Assembly: GCF_019645835.1 (NCBI RefSeq)
Contig: NZ_CP080998.1
Span: forward strand, 4,340,001 to 4,404,000
DNA from: Mycolicibacterium holsaticum DSM 44478 = JCM 12374
GTDB taxonomy: Bacteria; Actinomycetota; Actinomycetes; Mycobacteriales; Mycobacteriaceae
Direction of reading: 5' to 3'
DNA: 64,000 nt
Positions 36,196 to 44,990 of this stretch are shown here, one piece after another. The stretch's first letter is position 1. Each line of letters begins with the position of its first letter. The position numbers were made by a program, and so were the translations under genes. The notes under the pieces are model-generated. The model was not told the origin of the DNA. It searched no databases and saw only the letters and a program-made list of their open reading frames with translations.

Positions 36196-37718
36196 GGGGC
36201 TTCCGCCGCGCGGAACTGCGCTGCTACGAGCGCACGGCCGAACTCGGTCAACAGATCACCGTCCTTGAACCGCGGTGCGTCCTCGGCGAGTACCGCGTTA
36301 CCGCGAAACAACATGGTGATCAGCGTTCGCAGTGTGGACACCATGCTGTCGGAGGGTCTTGGGAATTGCGCGTCGGGTTCATGGTTGTCGACTGCGAAGA
36401 TGGTGACGCGCTGGCCGAGCTTCGTGTCGCCCCACCCGAAGGTCAATGCGTTCCACGTGATCAGCAGCTTGTCGTCGACGACCGAGAACATGTTTCCCTT
36501 GACACCGAACCCGAGCTCGACGCGCTTTGCCGGGCTGATACGCGCTTCGGCGAGGTCGTAGAGCACTCGCATTGGATAGATTTCGAACGTGAACGGCCGC
36601 TCGGTCACGATGTTGTCGACCACGAGCGTGCGTGGCCGGGCGTACTTGTCGAAGCGGGGATCCCCGACGCTGGCCGTCATCCGTTGTCGGGTGAGCACGC
36701 TGCCGCCGCCGTAGAACCGGTGCACCCAGCCGAAATTCTCGTAACCGGTTGAGATCCAGTCCGGCGGTGCGACCAGCGGCTGACCCGGGACAGGCCGGCC
36801 CGGGGCGGTGGCCGAGAGCCGCGACGCGGTGGCGTCGGCTGGTAACGGAACGAATGTCAGTACGATCGTCATCGCGATCACCAGCGGAACACCGTTCCAA
36901 ACCTGGCCGGCGGCAAGGGGTTCCACCTTACGGTCGAGGATGCGTTTGGGAGCCCCACGGCGGGCCTGAAAGTACATGGTGAGACCGACGACCGATATGG
37001 CGGTGAGCGCAGGCACCTGTTGGTAAACCCACACAGGCGCGGAGTTGAAGAACAACCCGATCGTGATGAGCGTGGCGAAGCCGACACCCCATGACGCCGC
37101 CGACCCGATGAACCCGCGCCTGAAGGTGCGTCCGACACCGATACCGGTGCCGATCGCCGCGATGATCAGAGTGGATGCCCCCGCGGCGAATTTCCCGCCG
37201 CCCAGAAACACCACCGACAGGTAGTACGGCAGCGAGAACACCATGAACATCAGCCCCCACACCCACGCGAAGCGGATGACCGGCCGGAGACCGAAAAGCA
37301 CGATGCTCGAACTGAGCACGAACAACCACATCGCCACCAGATCGAGCCGCAGCAGGTAGAAGTACGTTGCGAACCGCGGCACCAGCACTGCCTGGACCAG
37401 CACGGCCAGTACCAGTCCCATGGTTCCGACGATGATGTCGGTCTGGCGGTCGTGAATCGGCAGTTCGCTGCGGTGCCGACGCGTTACGCCGATCGCCACC
37501 AGCACAGCTGCCGCCGGAACCACCCACACGTATCCGCCGATGCCTTCGTTGCGGGTGATGCGAATGACGCTTCCGACGGTCTCGTGAAACGCCACGACGG
37601 CGCAGGTCACGATGAGACCCCAGCGCATCACCAACCGGTACGACGGGTGCAGTGCATACCACCGCGACAGCAATGCCCGCACCGGCGAAGCCGCGGGTTC
37701 CGCCGTCGCGGTACTCAT
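36192..37718 (-). CDS. Multi-pass membrane protein with a C-terminal soluble domain
   Basis: Protein of 508 aa; the start at 37718 is set by the ATGA overlap with the BcsB-like gene, replacing a longer frame with a low-complexity Arg-rich head. About ten hydrophobic helices fill residues 30-310, followed by a soluble domain of about 200 residues (DWISTGYENFGWVHRFYGGG onwards). The segment FMVFSLPYYLSVVF weakly recalls exosortase-like proteins, but no conserved Cys-Arg-His is visible, so I do not use that name. It may assist polymer export or anchoring. Function unknown. Confidence 0.6.
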   Translation of the reverse strand: MSTATAEPAASPVRALLSRWYALHPSYRLVMRWGLIVTCAVVAFHETVGSVIRITRNEGIGGYVWVVPAAAVLVAIGVTRRHRSELPIHDRQTDIIVGTMGLVLAVLVQAVLVPRFATYFYLLRLDLVAMWLFVLSSSIVLFGLRPVIRFAWVWGLMFMVFSLPYYLSVVFLGGGKFAAGASTLIIAAIGTGIGVGRTFRRGFIGSAASWGVGFATLITIGLFFNSAPVWVYQQVPALTAISVVGLTMYFQARRGAPKRILDRKVEPLAAGQVWNGVPLVIAMTIVLTFVPLPADATASRLSATAPGRPVPGQPLVAPPDWISTGYENFGWVHRFYGGGSVLTRQRMTASVGDPRFDKYARPRTLVVDNIVTERPFTFEIYPMRVLYDLAEARISPAKRVELGFGVKGNMFSVVDDKLLITWNALTFGWGDTKLGQRVTIFAVDNHEPDAQFPRPSDSMVSTLRTLITMLFRGNAVLAEDAPRFKDGDLLTEFGRALVAAQFRAAEAP

Positions 37719-39667
37719 GGCCGACCTCGGGCCCGCCTGTTGCGCAACACGATCAGCGCGACGCCCACCACGAGCAACCCTGCGACGGCGCCGAGGAAGA
37801 CCCACGACCACGGGAATCTGTCCTCGGCGGTCACCGCTTCCGGTTGCGCGACGGTGCTTGTGCCCACCACGACGGGCGCCCGGTCCGTTGTCGAGATGAG
37901 CGCGGTCCCACTGATCCGTGACCAACGTTCGACGTCTGAGTTGATCCAGTCCAGCAGCTCGTCGAGTTGCGCGGGGGCGTTGTTCGAGGTGGCGATCAGC
38001 ACGGTGCGGTTACCGTCGTACACCGTCTGCAGCGCTCCGAACGGGCGGGCGGGGTCCAGTGTGACGGTGCCTTCCTCGGCCGTGCCGTCCACATTCGTCA
38101 CGGTGAGCTGTCCTTGCGAATCCATACTGACGGGCAAGGTGATCCGGTCATCCGACCACCCATCCGAGCTCACCAGCACCGCGGGGTTCGTCGACGCGAT
38201 CGCGTCGTCAAGTGATGTGACCGTGGTGCCGATGGGCAGCGCGCTGAGCCGTTGGAGGGCGACCAGGAGCGTGACCGCTCGCCGGGTGCCGTCGAATCCG
38301 TCGTCGATGCCGACGTTCAGCCGCGGCATCAGCGCTTGCGGCACCGACTGGAACCCGCCGGGCTGCGGTGGCTGTGCGGCCTCGCTCTGCACCGGGCTGT
38401 CGCCGTCGATGGTGAGGGTGATCGGCTGGAATTCACCGCAGCGGCCGGTGTTTCCGGCGATCCGCACCGCGACACCGAGGTTGATGTAGCGCTGCAGCAG
38501 CCGATCTGGGACGTTGACCCAGCGGTCGATCGTCCCGGACCCGTCGGTGGACCACTGGTCGATCGTCTCGCCGGCGATGGATGCGACGAGGTCGCCGCCC
38601 ACCGACGAAGGCAGCGGCGTATATGAGCCGCGCAGGTGCACCCGGATGTGGTGGGCTGACCGGCCGAGTCGGGTCTGGTCCAGCCCGATCGTCACCTGCG
38701 GGGCCAGCGCTGTCGCGTTGACGCCCGGTTGACCGAGTTGCCGCAACGACGTCACATCGGCGGGCAGCACCGGACTCGATTGGAGCGGTCCGGCTACCGC
38801 TTTCGAGCTGAGCGCGATCCGTCCGACGTCGCTGGACAACATCCGCACCTGATCGGAAAGCGCGTTGGCGGGTCCGGTTATCTGCAGAACCGGCACACCG
38901 ACGTCGCCCTGCAGCGCGACTCCTGCCTCGGGGCTCTCCCGGATGACGACGTGGCGCTGCATCGGCGCGGACGGTTCGATGGCGGCATTCGTCTCGGCAC
39001 CAAGTGGATTCACCGTGACGCCGGGATACTGCTGGCCGTAGTGCGCGACGACCGCGGTCGCCAACCGCATCGCGGCCTCGGACTCCGCGCGTGTCGGCGA
39101 TGCGGGCAGATACATGTTGAGCTGCCGTAACACCGGTGGCAGGAAGTCGGCGACCGTGGTGGGCGCGGCTTCCACCCCGCCGTAGCGCACCGCGGTGTTG
39201 ACGAGCCGAAGCGGGTTCGACGGCTCCAGGCAGTAACCTTCGATCGGGACCAGGTAGCTACGCAACGTCACCGTCGCCGCGTTGTCGTCGATCCGAACGC
39301 CGGTCAGCGGGATGGCGATCGGCCCGCCTTCGGGAGGCAGCGGCACCCGCGAAAGGGTGCGGTCGTCCTGCATGGCGGTGATGGTGCCGACACCCACGTT
39401 GACCGGCATCTCCACGAAGGCGTCGACGCTCTCGGGCGTCAGGCCTTGCGGCACCGGGACGGTAATCGACATCACGCCCTGGTCGCCGTAGAACGCCAAC
39501 GTCGACGTCGCGCCGAGGACATCCAGGCCGACGGTGGGCGCGTCGGCCACCGCTCCGCCCTGACCCGGTTGAGGCCAGGCCGGTGGCGCCGAGAACGTCA
39601 ATGCAAGCCCGACACCGCATACCGCCGTGACGCACTGCAACCAAAGCCGATGAATCCCCCCAGTCAC
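37715..39667 (-). CDS. BcsB-like exported cellulose-synthase-subunit protein
   Basis: Protein of 650 aa with an N-terminal signal peptide (ending near AWPQPG) and a C-terminal membrane helix (WVFLGAVAGLLVVGVALIV) followed by basic residues. The body resembles BcsB: a Cys in PIEGYCLEPSNPLRL and the segment YLPASPTRAESEAAMRLATA. In cellulose systems BcsB guides the polymer out of BcsA. It heads a four-gene operon in which all genes overlap by ATGA or GTGA. GTG start without a clear Shine-Dalgarno; CATACT eight bases upstream could make it leaderless. Confidence 0.75.
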   Translation of the reverse strand: MTGGIHRLWLQCVTAVCGVGLALTFSAPPAWPQPGQGGAVADAPTVGLDVLGATSTLAFYGDQGVMSITVPVPQGLTPESVDAFVEMPVNVGVGTITAMQDDRTLSRVPLPPEGGPIAIPLTGVRIDDNAATVTLRSYLVPIEGYCLEPSNPLRLVNTAVRYGGVEAAPTTVADFLPPVLRQLNMYLPASPTRAESEAAMRLATAVVAHYGQQYPGVTVNPLGAETNAAIEPSAPMQRHVVIRESPEAGVALQGDVGVPVLQITGPANALSDQVRMLSSDVGRIALSSKAVAGPLQSSPVLPADVTSLRQLGQPGVNATALAPQVTIGLDQTRLGRSAHHIRVHLRGSYTPLPSSVGGDLVASIAGETIDQWSTDGSGTIDRWVNVPDRLLQRYINLGVAVRIAGNTGRCGEFQPITLTIDGDSPVQSEAAQPPQPGGFQSVPQALMPRLNVGIDDGFDGTRRAVTLLVALQRLSALPIGTTVTSLDDAIASTNPAVLVSSDGWSDDRITLPVSMDSQGQLTVTNVDGTAEEGTVTLDPARPFGALQTVYDGNRTVLIATSNNAPAQLDELLDWINSDVERWSRISGTALISTTDRAPVVVGTSTVAQPEAVTAEDRFPWSWVFLGAVAGLLVVGVALIVLRNRRARGRP

Positions 39668-39770
39668 AGCAAATCAGTATGCCTGGAATTCAGACGGCAA
39701 TTATCAAATACGGATATTCGGCGTTTCCAGCAGCTACCAGCACACCAATTGACCGTCGACAGAACCGCTG

Positions 39771-41090
39771 TCAGTACTCCTGAAGACTTTCACGCAATGT
39801 CGTACCCGGATAGCGGGTGCGGTAGCGTCCGCGGCGCTGAAGCTCGGGCACCAGCAGTTCGGTGACGTCGTTGAAGCAGCCGGGCGTGTCGGTGGCCAAC
39901 AACATGAAACCGTTGCAACCGCCTTCGTCGATGTACTGCTCCATCTGGTCGGCAACGTCAGCCGGTGTTCCGACCGCCACGGGCGCGCCCATGGAGACGC
40001 CGTAAATCTGCGCGGCTTCCCGTACGGTCACCGGGGCACCGTCCTTGGCCTCCAGAATCGCGTCGAACAGGCCGCGGATGCCCTGCACGTCGGCGTCGAC
40101 GACGTTGTCGTCGAGGCCCAGCGTGGAGAAGTCGAAGCCGGTGTGGCCGGACAGGATGCCCAGCGCACTTTCGATCTGCACCTTCTCCACCAATTCTGCG
40201 TACCGGTCGTTGGCGCGCGACTTGTCGCGGTCGATGACCGTTTGCAGTCCGTAGATCAGTTTCACCGAATCCGGATCCCGCCCGTGATCGTCGGCCCGGG
40301 TGCGGATGTCGTCAGCGTAGGCACGCATGCTTTTCGGCGTGGGGAAGATGCCGAATACGGATTCGGCGTGTTTGGAGGCGAACGCCCGGCCCTGATCCGA
40401 TGAGCCGGCCTGCCAGAGCACCGGCCGCTTCTGCGGTGAGGGCGCGACGAAGTGGCGGCCCTTGGAGCGGAAAAACTCGCCCTGGAAATCGATTTCGCGG
40501 ACCTTGGCCGGGTCGGCGAACACGCCGTTCTCGCGGTCGTAGACGATCGCGTCGTCATCCCACGAGTCCCACAGCTGATAGCACAACGCCATGTACTCCT
40601 CGACGACTTCATAGCGTTTGTCGCGCGGTGTCAGGTTCTCCTTGCCCATCGCCTGAAATTCGCTCTTGGAGTACGAGGTGACGATGTTCCAGCCGACGCG
40701 CCCGCCGGTGAGGTGATCCAGCGTCGACAAATGGCGAGCCATCATGTACGGCGGCACAAACGAAGTCGACAACGTGATGCCGATACCGAGGTGTTTGGTG
40801 AACGCCCCGATGATGGGCACCAGCGTGGCCGGTTCGTGCACCGGGCATTGGCCTGCGTACTTGACGACGGGGTCCGAGGTGCCTTTGTAGGTGGTGTACG
40901 GCGCCAGTTCGTCGGCGATGAACATCGCGTCGAAAAGGCCCCGCTCCATGATGCGGCCGAGATCGCGCCAGTACTCCGGGCGTGACCAGTGATAGCCGAC
41001 CTTGTCGCGAGGGTGCGCCCACATCGTCGACGCGTGGTTCATCACGCCGTGCTGGACGAAACCCAGCAGGTGCATCTTCGTTTTCGTCAC
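39771..41090 (-). CDS. LLM-class flavin-dependent monooxygenase (NtaA/DmoA/SnaA group)
   Basis: Protein of 439 aa. Motifs of the group are present: TMWAHPRDK, ERGLFDAMFIADELAPY, PYMMARHLSTLDHLTGGR, VGWNIVTSYSKSEFQAMG and RPVLWQAGSSDQGRAFA. Members use reduced FMN and O2 to oxidise aminopolycarboxylates, dimethyl sulfide, sulfones or similar compounds. It overlaps the small membrane protein gene at 41087-41090, so it is coupled to a sodium:solute symporter that may import its substrate. No flavin reductase gene is adjacent. Confidence 0.85.
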   Translation of the reverse strand: MTKTKMHLLGFVQHGVMNHASTMWAHPRDKVGYHWSRPEYWRDLGRIMERGLFDAMFIADELAPYTTYKGTSDPVVKYAGQCPVHEPATLVPIIGAFTKHLGIGITLSTSFVPPYMMARHLSTLDHLTGGRVGWNIVTSYSKSEFQAMGKENLTPRDKRYEVVEEYMALCYQLWDSWDDDAIVYDRENGVFADPAKVREIDFQGEFFRSKGRHFVAPSPQKRPVLWQAGSSDQGRAFASKHAESVFGIFPTPKSMRAYADDIRTRADDHGRDPDSVKLIYGLQTVIDRDKSRANDRYAELVEKVQIESALGILSGHTGFDFSTLGLDDNVVDADVQGIRGLFDAILEAKDGAPVTVREAAQIYGVSMGAPVAVGTPADVADQMEQYIDEGGCNGFMLLATDTPGCFNDVTELLVPELQRRGRYRTRYPGTTLRESLQEY

Positions 41091-41440
41091 GGCGCCAAGC
41101 CCCTCACCCGGTCGGCCCGCAGTTCCAGGACGAACGCGACGATCACCGCCGCGGCGGTGCCGAGCCCACTAAAGGCGAGCACGTACCAGAACAGGCCCGT
41201 GTACGACGCGACGACCAACACGATGAACGATGTCGCCACGGCCAGCGACGCCTTCCAGCTGAACCCGGGAACCATCGAGACCTCCTCGGCCGTGTCGGCG
41301 CCGTGCACGGTGTCGGCAACGACCGGATGGTTGCTGTCGAGGAGCTCTCGCCGAATCCGGAGGAAGCTTCGCGTCGCGACCGTCAGATATGTGACGGCGA
41401 GGACGGCGCCGATGGCGGCACCGATGTAGAAGAGGACCAC
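41087..41440 (-). CDS. Small membrane protein, symporter partner
   Basis: Protein of 117 aa with two or three helices (LFYIGAAIGAVLAVTYL at the N-terminus; ASLAVATSFIVLVVASY and LAFSGLGTAAAVIVAFVL later). Small two-helix proteins are often encoded next to sodium:solute symporters and help their stability or function. It is 25 bp downstream of the symporter gene and overlaps the LLM gene. No family name is certain. Confidence 0.6.
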   Translation of the reverse strand: MVLFYIGAAIGAVLAVTYLTVATRSFLRIRRELLDSNHPVVADTVHGADTAEEVSMVPGFSWKASLAVATSFIVLVVASYTGLFWYVLAFSGLGTAAAVIVAFVLELRADRVRGLAP

Positions 41441-41465
41441 GGAATTGCCTTTCTGCTCGTGGCTG

Positions 41466-42992
41466 CTAGGCCTGACCGGCCGGTTCGCCGATTTGTTGTG
41501 ACGCCGCAGTGTCTTTCGCGCCCAGCAACGCGGGCTTGCCCGCCAAGCTGTCGTAGTCGAATACGGTGTCCTCCCGCAGGCTGACGACCACCGACACCAC
41601 CGCCGAGGCGGCGATCAACGCGATGATCCCGAACAGGGGCCCGTAGGTCGGGCCGAGGGTTTCGCGGATGGGTCCGCCTACGACGATGCCTGCGACGACG
41701 CCGGCCACGTAACCGGCCCCGGTCATCCGCGGCCAGAAGATGCTCAGGGTGACGGGCACCAGCAAGCTGGTCACGTAGAAATAGACGGTGGTGACCAGGT
41801 TGACGTAGTCGATGCCGGTCAGCACGACTCCCCCGGCGATGGCGGCCGCCACGATCATGCTGCTCTTGGTGATGGTGAGCAGGCGACGCTCGGACACCCG
41901 CGGCCAGTACCGGTGCACGATGTCGACGGCCACCAGCGAGGTGACACCGGACAACGCGCCGTCGATGGCCGCGAAGCAGGCGTTGACCACCACCAGGGTG
42001 TAGAGCGCGATGATGATGACGGGCAGGCCGAGGCTGGCGATCACGTAGGGTCCGATCGCGCCGTTGCCGAGCGGCCCGAGTTGTTCGGGTGCGACGTGGG
42101 CGGCCAACCCGATGAACCCGAGCAGGCCCAACGCGAGCGGGATGGGGTAGAACCACACGCCCGCCCACAGGAAGCTGCGGCCCAGATCGCGGGGACGGAT
42201 GGCCCACACCCGCTGCCAGAACGACTGGTCGGCAATGACATTGGTGAGCAGGCCGAGCGCCAGCGCCAGACCGAAGCTCGCTGCGGCAACCGGGTTCAGC
42301 GGGTTGAGGTAGTCGTTGCCCTGTGCCTGCACCTCGGTGAAGACCAGTTCGGCTCCCCCGGCCTTGGCCAGGGCGTACAGCACCACGACCGACGAACCGA
42401 CCCCGAGCAGCAGCGTGTTCGCTGTACCCGTGATGGCCGACGTGGTCAGGCCGCCGAAGTAGGAGTAGACCGTGACCACGACGATGCCGGTGACGACGAT
42501 GCTGATCGGGGTCAGCCCGAAAATGGTGTGCATCACCAACACCAGCCCGGCCAGGTTGATCATGATGACGCCGAGCAGGGTGCCGATCAGGAAGATGAGC
42601 GTGGCCACACTGCTGAAACCGGTCTGGAAGCGGGCACGGATGAACTCCGCCAACGTGTATCCGGACGGCATCTTCTTTCGTACTTTCAGGCCGAACGGGA
42701 CCATGATGATCACCGCCAGCCCGTTGGGCACGATGAACCAGACCAGCCCGGAGGTGCCCCAGGTGTAGGCCTGCGCGGAGGACAACATCACCGCCATCGA
42801 CCAGGTCCACACCGAGATCAGCGACGCCACACCGAATCCGAAGCCCAACAGGCGACCGGAGATGACGTAGTTGTGGGTGGTTTTCACCGCGCCCCGCACG
42901 ACGAGGGCGATCAGCAGCAGCACGATCCCCGGGCCGAACAGCAGCAGATACCCCAAACTGCTTGATTGTTGGAAGAATTCGAGAGTAGGCAT
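41466..42992 (-). CDS. Sodium:solute symporter family transporter
   Basis: Protein of 508 aa with about 13 helices of the LeuT-fold SSS family. Recognisable segments are YVISGRLLGFGFGVASLISVWTW-like helix 2, VYSYFGGLTTSAITGTANT and DQSFWQRVWAIRP. It should import a small organic solute with Na+. The order smoZ, 17 bp gap, symporter, small membrane protein, LLM monooxygenase suggests one transcript with the upstream monooxygenase. The substrate cannot be read from sequence; urea, short acids or small organosulfur compounds are possible. Confidence 0.85.
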   Translation of the reverse strand: MPTLEFFQQSSSLGYLLLFGPGIVLLLIALVVRGAVKTTHNYVISGRLLGFGFGVASLISVWTWSMAVMLSSAQAYTWGTSGLVWFIVPNGLAVIIMVPFGLKVRKKMPSGYTLAEFIRARFQTGFSSVATLIFLIGTLLGVIMINLAGLVLVMHTIFGLTPISIVVTGIVVVTVYSYFGGLTTSAITGTANTLLLGVGSSVVVLYALAKAGGAELVFTEVQAQGNDYLNPLNPVAAASFGLALALGLLTNVIADQSFWQRVWAIRPRDLGRSFLWAGVWFYPIPLALGLLGFIGLAAHVAPEQLGPLGNGAIGPYVIASLGLPVIIIALYTLVVVNACFAAIDGALSGVTSLVAVDIVHRYWPRVSERRLLTITKSSMIVAAAIAGGVVLTGIDYVNLVTTVYFYVTSLLVPVTLSIFWPRMTGAGYVAGVVAGIVVGGPIRETLGPTYGPLFGIIALIAASAVVSVVVSLREDTVFDYDSLAGKPALLGAKDTAASQQIGEPAGQA

Positions 42993-43009
42993 CAGTGTCT
43001 CCTTGGTTA

Positions 43010-43555
43010 CTACTGGGCGGTGTCTGGTTCGGCGACGACAACGGCGTCGCGCCTGGCGCGCAGCTCGGCCAGCGGCTCGTCGTACCAGCCCTTGGTGCGG
43101 CGGCGGATGAGCAGCTCGACGAGTTCGGTTTCGGTGCGCATGAACGGCACGGTCGGAATCACCGGGGGCTTGTAGCGCCGCCGGAACGTGGCGATTGCTG
43201 TCTCCAGCGCCGCGACGTCGGCCGCGGCCCGGGCCTGCGCGAGCGCCGCTTCACACACCGCGGTGATCGGTTCTCCGGTCAGCGCGGTGGTGTCGATGTA
43301 CTCACCGGACAGTTCGGCGAAGTGCAGCACCGCCACCTTGTCCTCGATGCGGGCCTCGATCCACAGGAAGTCGGCCTCTTCGAGCGGGTTGCCCGTCCGG
43401 GCGTCGCGCCAGCCGGTCAGCAGCCCGAGAGCCTGGCCGAGGGCGGCCACCTCGGCGAGGCGGTCGGTCCATTGCTTGCGCAACGACTGGTCACCGAAGG
43501 GTGGATATTCGGTGCGCGGGGCCGCCCCGGCGGCGGCCTTGATGGCGCGCGTCAC
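43010..43555 (-). CDS. smoZ: sMMO-like hydroxylase gamma subunit
   Basis: Protein of 181 aa, similar in length to MmoZ (about 170). Three blocks match my memory of MmoZ: FLWIEARIEDKVAVL (MmoZ has YLWIEAKLEEKVAVL), RRRYKPPVIP, and YDEPLAELRARR. The gamma subunit is helical and packs on alpha in the (alpha-beta-gamma)2 hydroxylase. GTG start at 43555 overlaps the reductase stop. Presence of a gamma gene argues for a group 3 (methane/butane type) system rather than propane monooxygenase, which lacks it. Confidence 0.82.
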   Translation of the reverse strand: MTRAIKAAAGAAPRTEYPPFGDQSLRKQWTDRLAEVAALGQALGLLTGWRDARTGNPLEEADFLWIEARIEDKVAVLHFAELSGEYIDTTALTGEPITAVCEAALAQARAAADVAALETAIATFRRRYKPPVIPTVPFMRTETELVELLIRRRTKGWYDEPLAELRARRDAVVVAEPDTAQ

Positions 43556-44580
43556 GGCTGATCGTCTCCCGTCTCGAGGAATCGCTCGGCGTGGATGTGC
43601 TCGCGGGCCACTCCGCCGGCGAGCAGCCGCTGTTCGGCGGCGGCGATCATGGCCGCCGGGCCGCACAGGTAGTACGGCCGTGCCGGGTCGATCGGATCCA
43701 GCTGATCGGTCACCAGACCCGTTGGGCCTGTCCAGCTCTCGGTGGGGTGCTCGACCGTGACCACCACATCGAGGTGGGGCAGTGCGCGCCGCAGGGAGGC
43801 CAATTCGTCGAGGGCGAACAGGTCCGAGTCCCGCGCCGCGCCGAACACCACCTGCGCCTGGGTGCTGGGAGCGGTGGTGGCCAGGGACCGCAGAATCGCC
43901 AGCACCGGAGCCAGCCCCGTTCCACCCGCCACGAATACCGGCTTGGGGTCGTCGCGAAACACGAACTGTCCGTAGGGACCCCGAAGCCGGACCGGCTCCC
44001 CCAGCGCCCGGCCGGCGGCGAGGTGACCGGAGAACTGGCCGTCGGCAAGCAACCGGATCAAAAACTCGAGCTCTCGACTGCCGTCGGGGGCGTTGGCCAT
44101 CGAGTAGGCCCGGGTGGCGCCGATCGCGGGCAGGGTGACCTGCAGGTACTGGCCCGGGTCCCAGTCGAATGGATCTTGGGCGGCGTTGGTGCGCACCGTG
44201 ATCCGAGCCACCGTCGCGCTGACGCGGTCGACCGCGACGATCTGACCGTTTCGGGTGCCGTCTTCGTAGCGGCCCACCCGGTCGGCGGGATAGTCGAAGT
44301 CGATCTCGAGGTCGCTGGACGGCCGCAGCCGGCAGGCCAGGATATGGCCGTCGTCCTCCTCGGCGTCCGTGAGGGCATGCGGGCTGTGCGGCAACAACTG
44401 GTCGTAGTCGCCGTCGACCAGGAACCCGCGGCACGTTGCGCAACTACCCTCTCGACAGTCGCTGAGCAGCAGATGACCTTGGCGCAGCGCCGCGGTGATG
44501 ACGTCTTCGTCTGCGCGGCAGCCGATGTCGATGCGGTCGGCGCCTTCGAAGGTCAGCGCCACCTTGAATTCGGCGCTCAC
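43552..44580 (-). CDS. smoC: Monooxygenase reductase (2Fe-2S / FAD / NADH)
   Basis: Protein of 342 aa with plant-type ferredoxin cysteines C42-x4-C47-x2-C50 and C83. The FAD-binding motif is TRAYSMAN and the NADH-binding motif is GGTGLAPVLAIL. It passes electrons from NADH to the di-iron hydroxylase, as MmoC does. GTG start overlaps smoB, and the stop overlaps smoZ. Confidence 0.93.
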   Translation of the reverse strand: MSAEFKVALTFEGADRIDIGCRADEDVITAALRQGHLLLSDCREGSCATCRGFLVDGDYDQLLPHSPHALTDAEEDDGHILACRLRPSSDLEIDFDYPADRVGRYEDGTRNGQIVAVDRVSATVARITVRTNAAQDPFDWDPGQYLQVTLPAIGATRAYSMANAPDGSRELEFLIRLLADGQFSGHLAAGRALGEPVRLRGPYGQFVFRDDPKPVFVAGGTGLAPVLAILRSLATTAPSTQAQVVFGAARDSDLFALDELASLRRALPHLDVVVTVEHPTESWTGPTGLVTDQLDPIDPARPYYLCGPAAMIAAAEQRLLAGGVAREHIHAERFLETGDDQP

Positions 44581-44990
44581 CGCGGCACCTCCCGCTCCCA
44601 GCCGATGAGGTCGGTGGTGATCGCAAAGACATTGCCGTTCACGTAGGCCCGCCCGATCGTGGTCGAGACGTTTACCAGCAGGTCGTACACGGAGAACGGC
44701 CGGCCGAGCAGTTCACCGATTTCGTCGGCGTCGATCTCGAACCCCTCCAGGCAGTCGATGCGGTAGAACGTGCCGCAGTCCTCGACGACGAAGCTGGGAT
44801 CGTCTTCGTAACGTTCTTCGAGCCACTCCACCGTGGCCTCGATCTCGTCGGCCTTGGTCAGTGCCAGCACGACGCGGCGGGACTCCACCACGCCGTTCTC
44901 GCCGTACATGTCGGCGCGGAGCTGGTCGACGTCGACGGCGGCGACGCGCCGATCGACCGACGCGTGGTGCGGGTTGAGCGCGTCGGTCAT
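44577..44990 (-). CDS. smoB: MmoB/DmpM-type coupling (effector) protein
   Basis: Protein of 137 aa, the usual MmoB length. Start at 44990 is set by the ATGA overlap with smoY and replaces an artefactual longer frame. The core includes SRRVVLALTKADEIEATVEWL and VVEDCGTFYRIDCLEGFEI. It binds the hydroxylase and gates O2 and substrate access to the di-iron site; it carries no cofactor. Confidence 0.92.
   Translation of the reverse strand: MTDALNPHHASVDRRVAAVDVDQLRADMYGENGVVESRRVVLALTKADEIEATVEWLEERYEDDPSFVVEDCGTFYRIDCLEGFEIDADEIGELLGRPFSVYDLLVNVSTTIGRAYVNGNVFAITTDLIGWEREVPR

Noticed and set aside
36192..37718. Exosortase/archaeosortase assignment
   Set aside because: Only a vague helix pattern matches; the conserved Cys, Arg and His are not visible.
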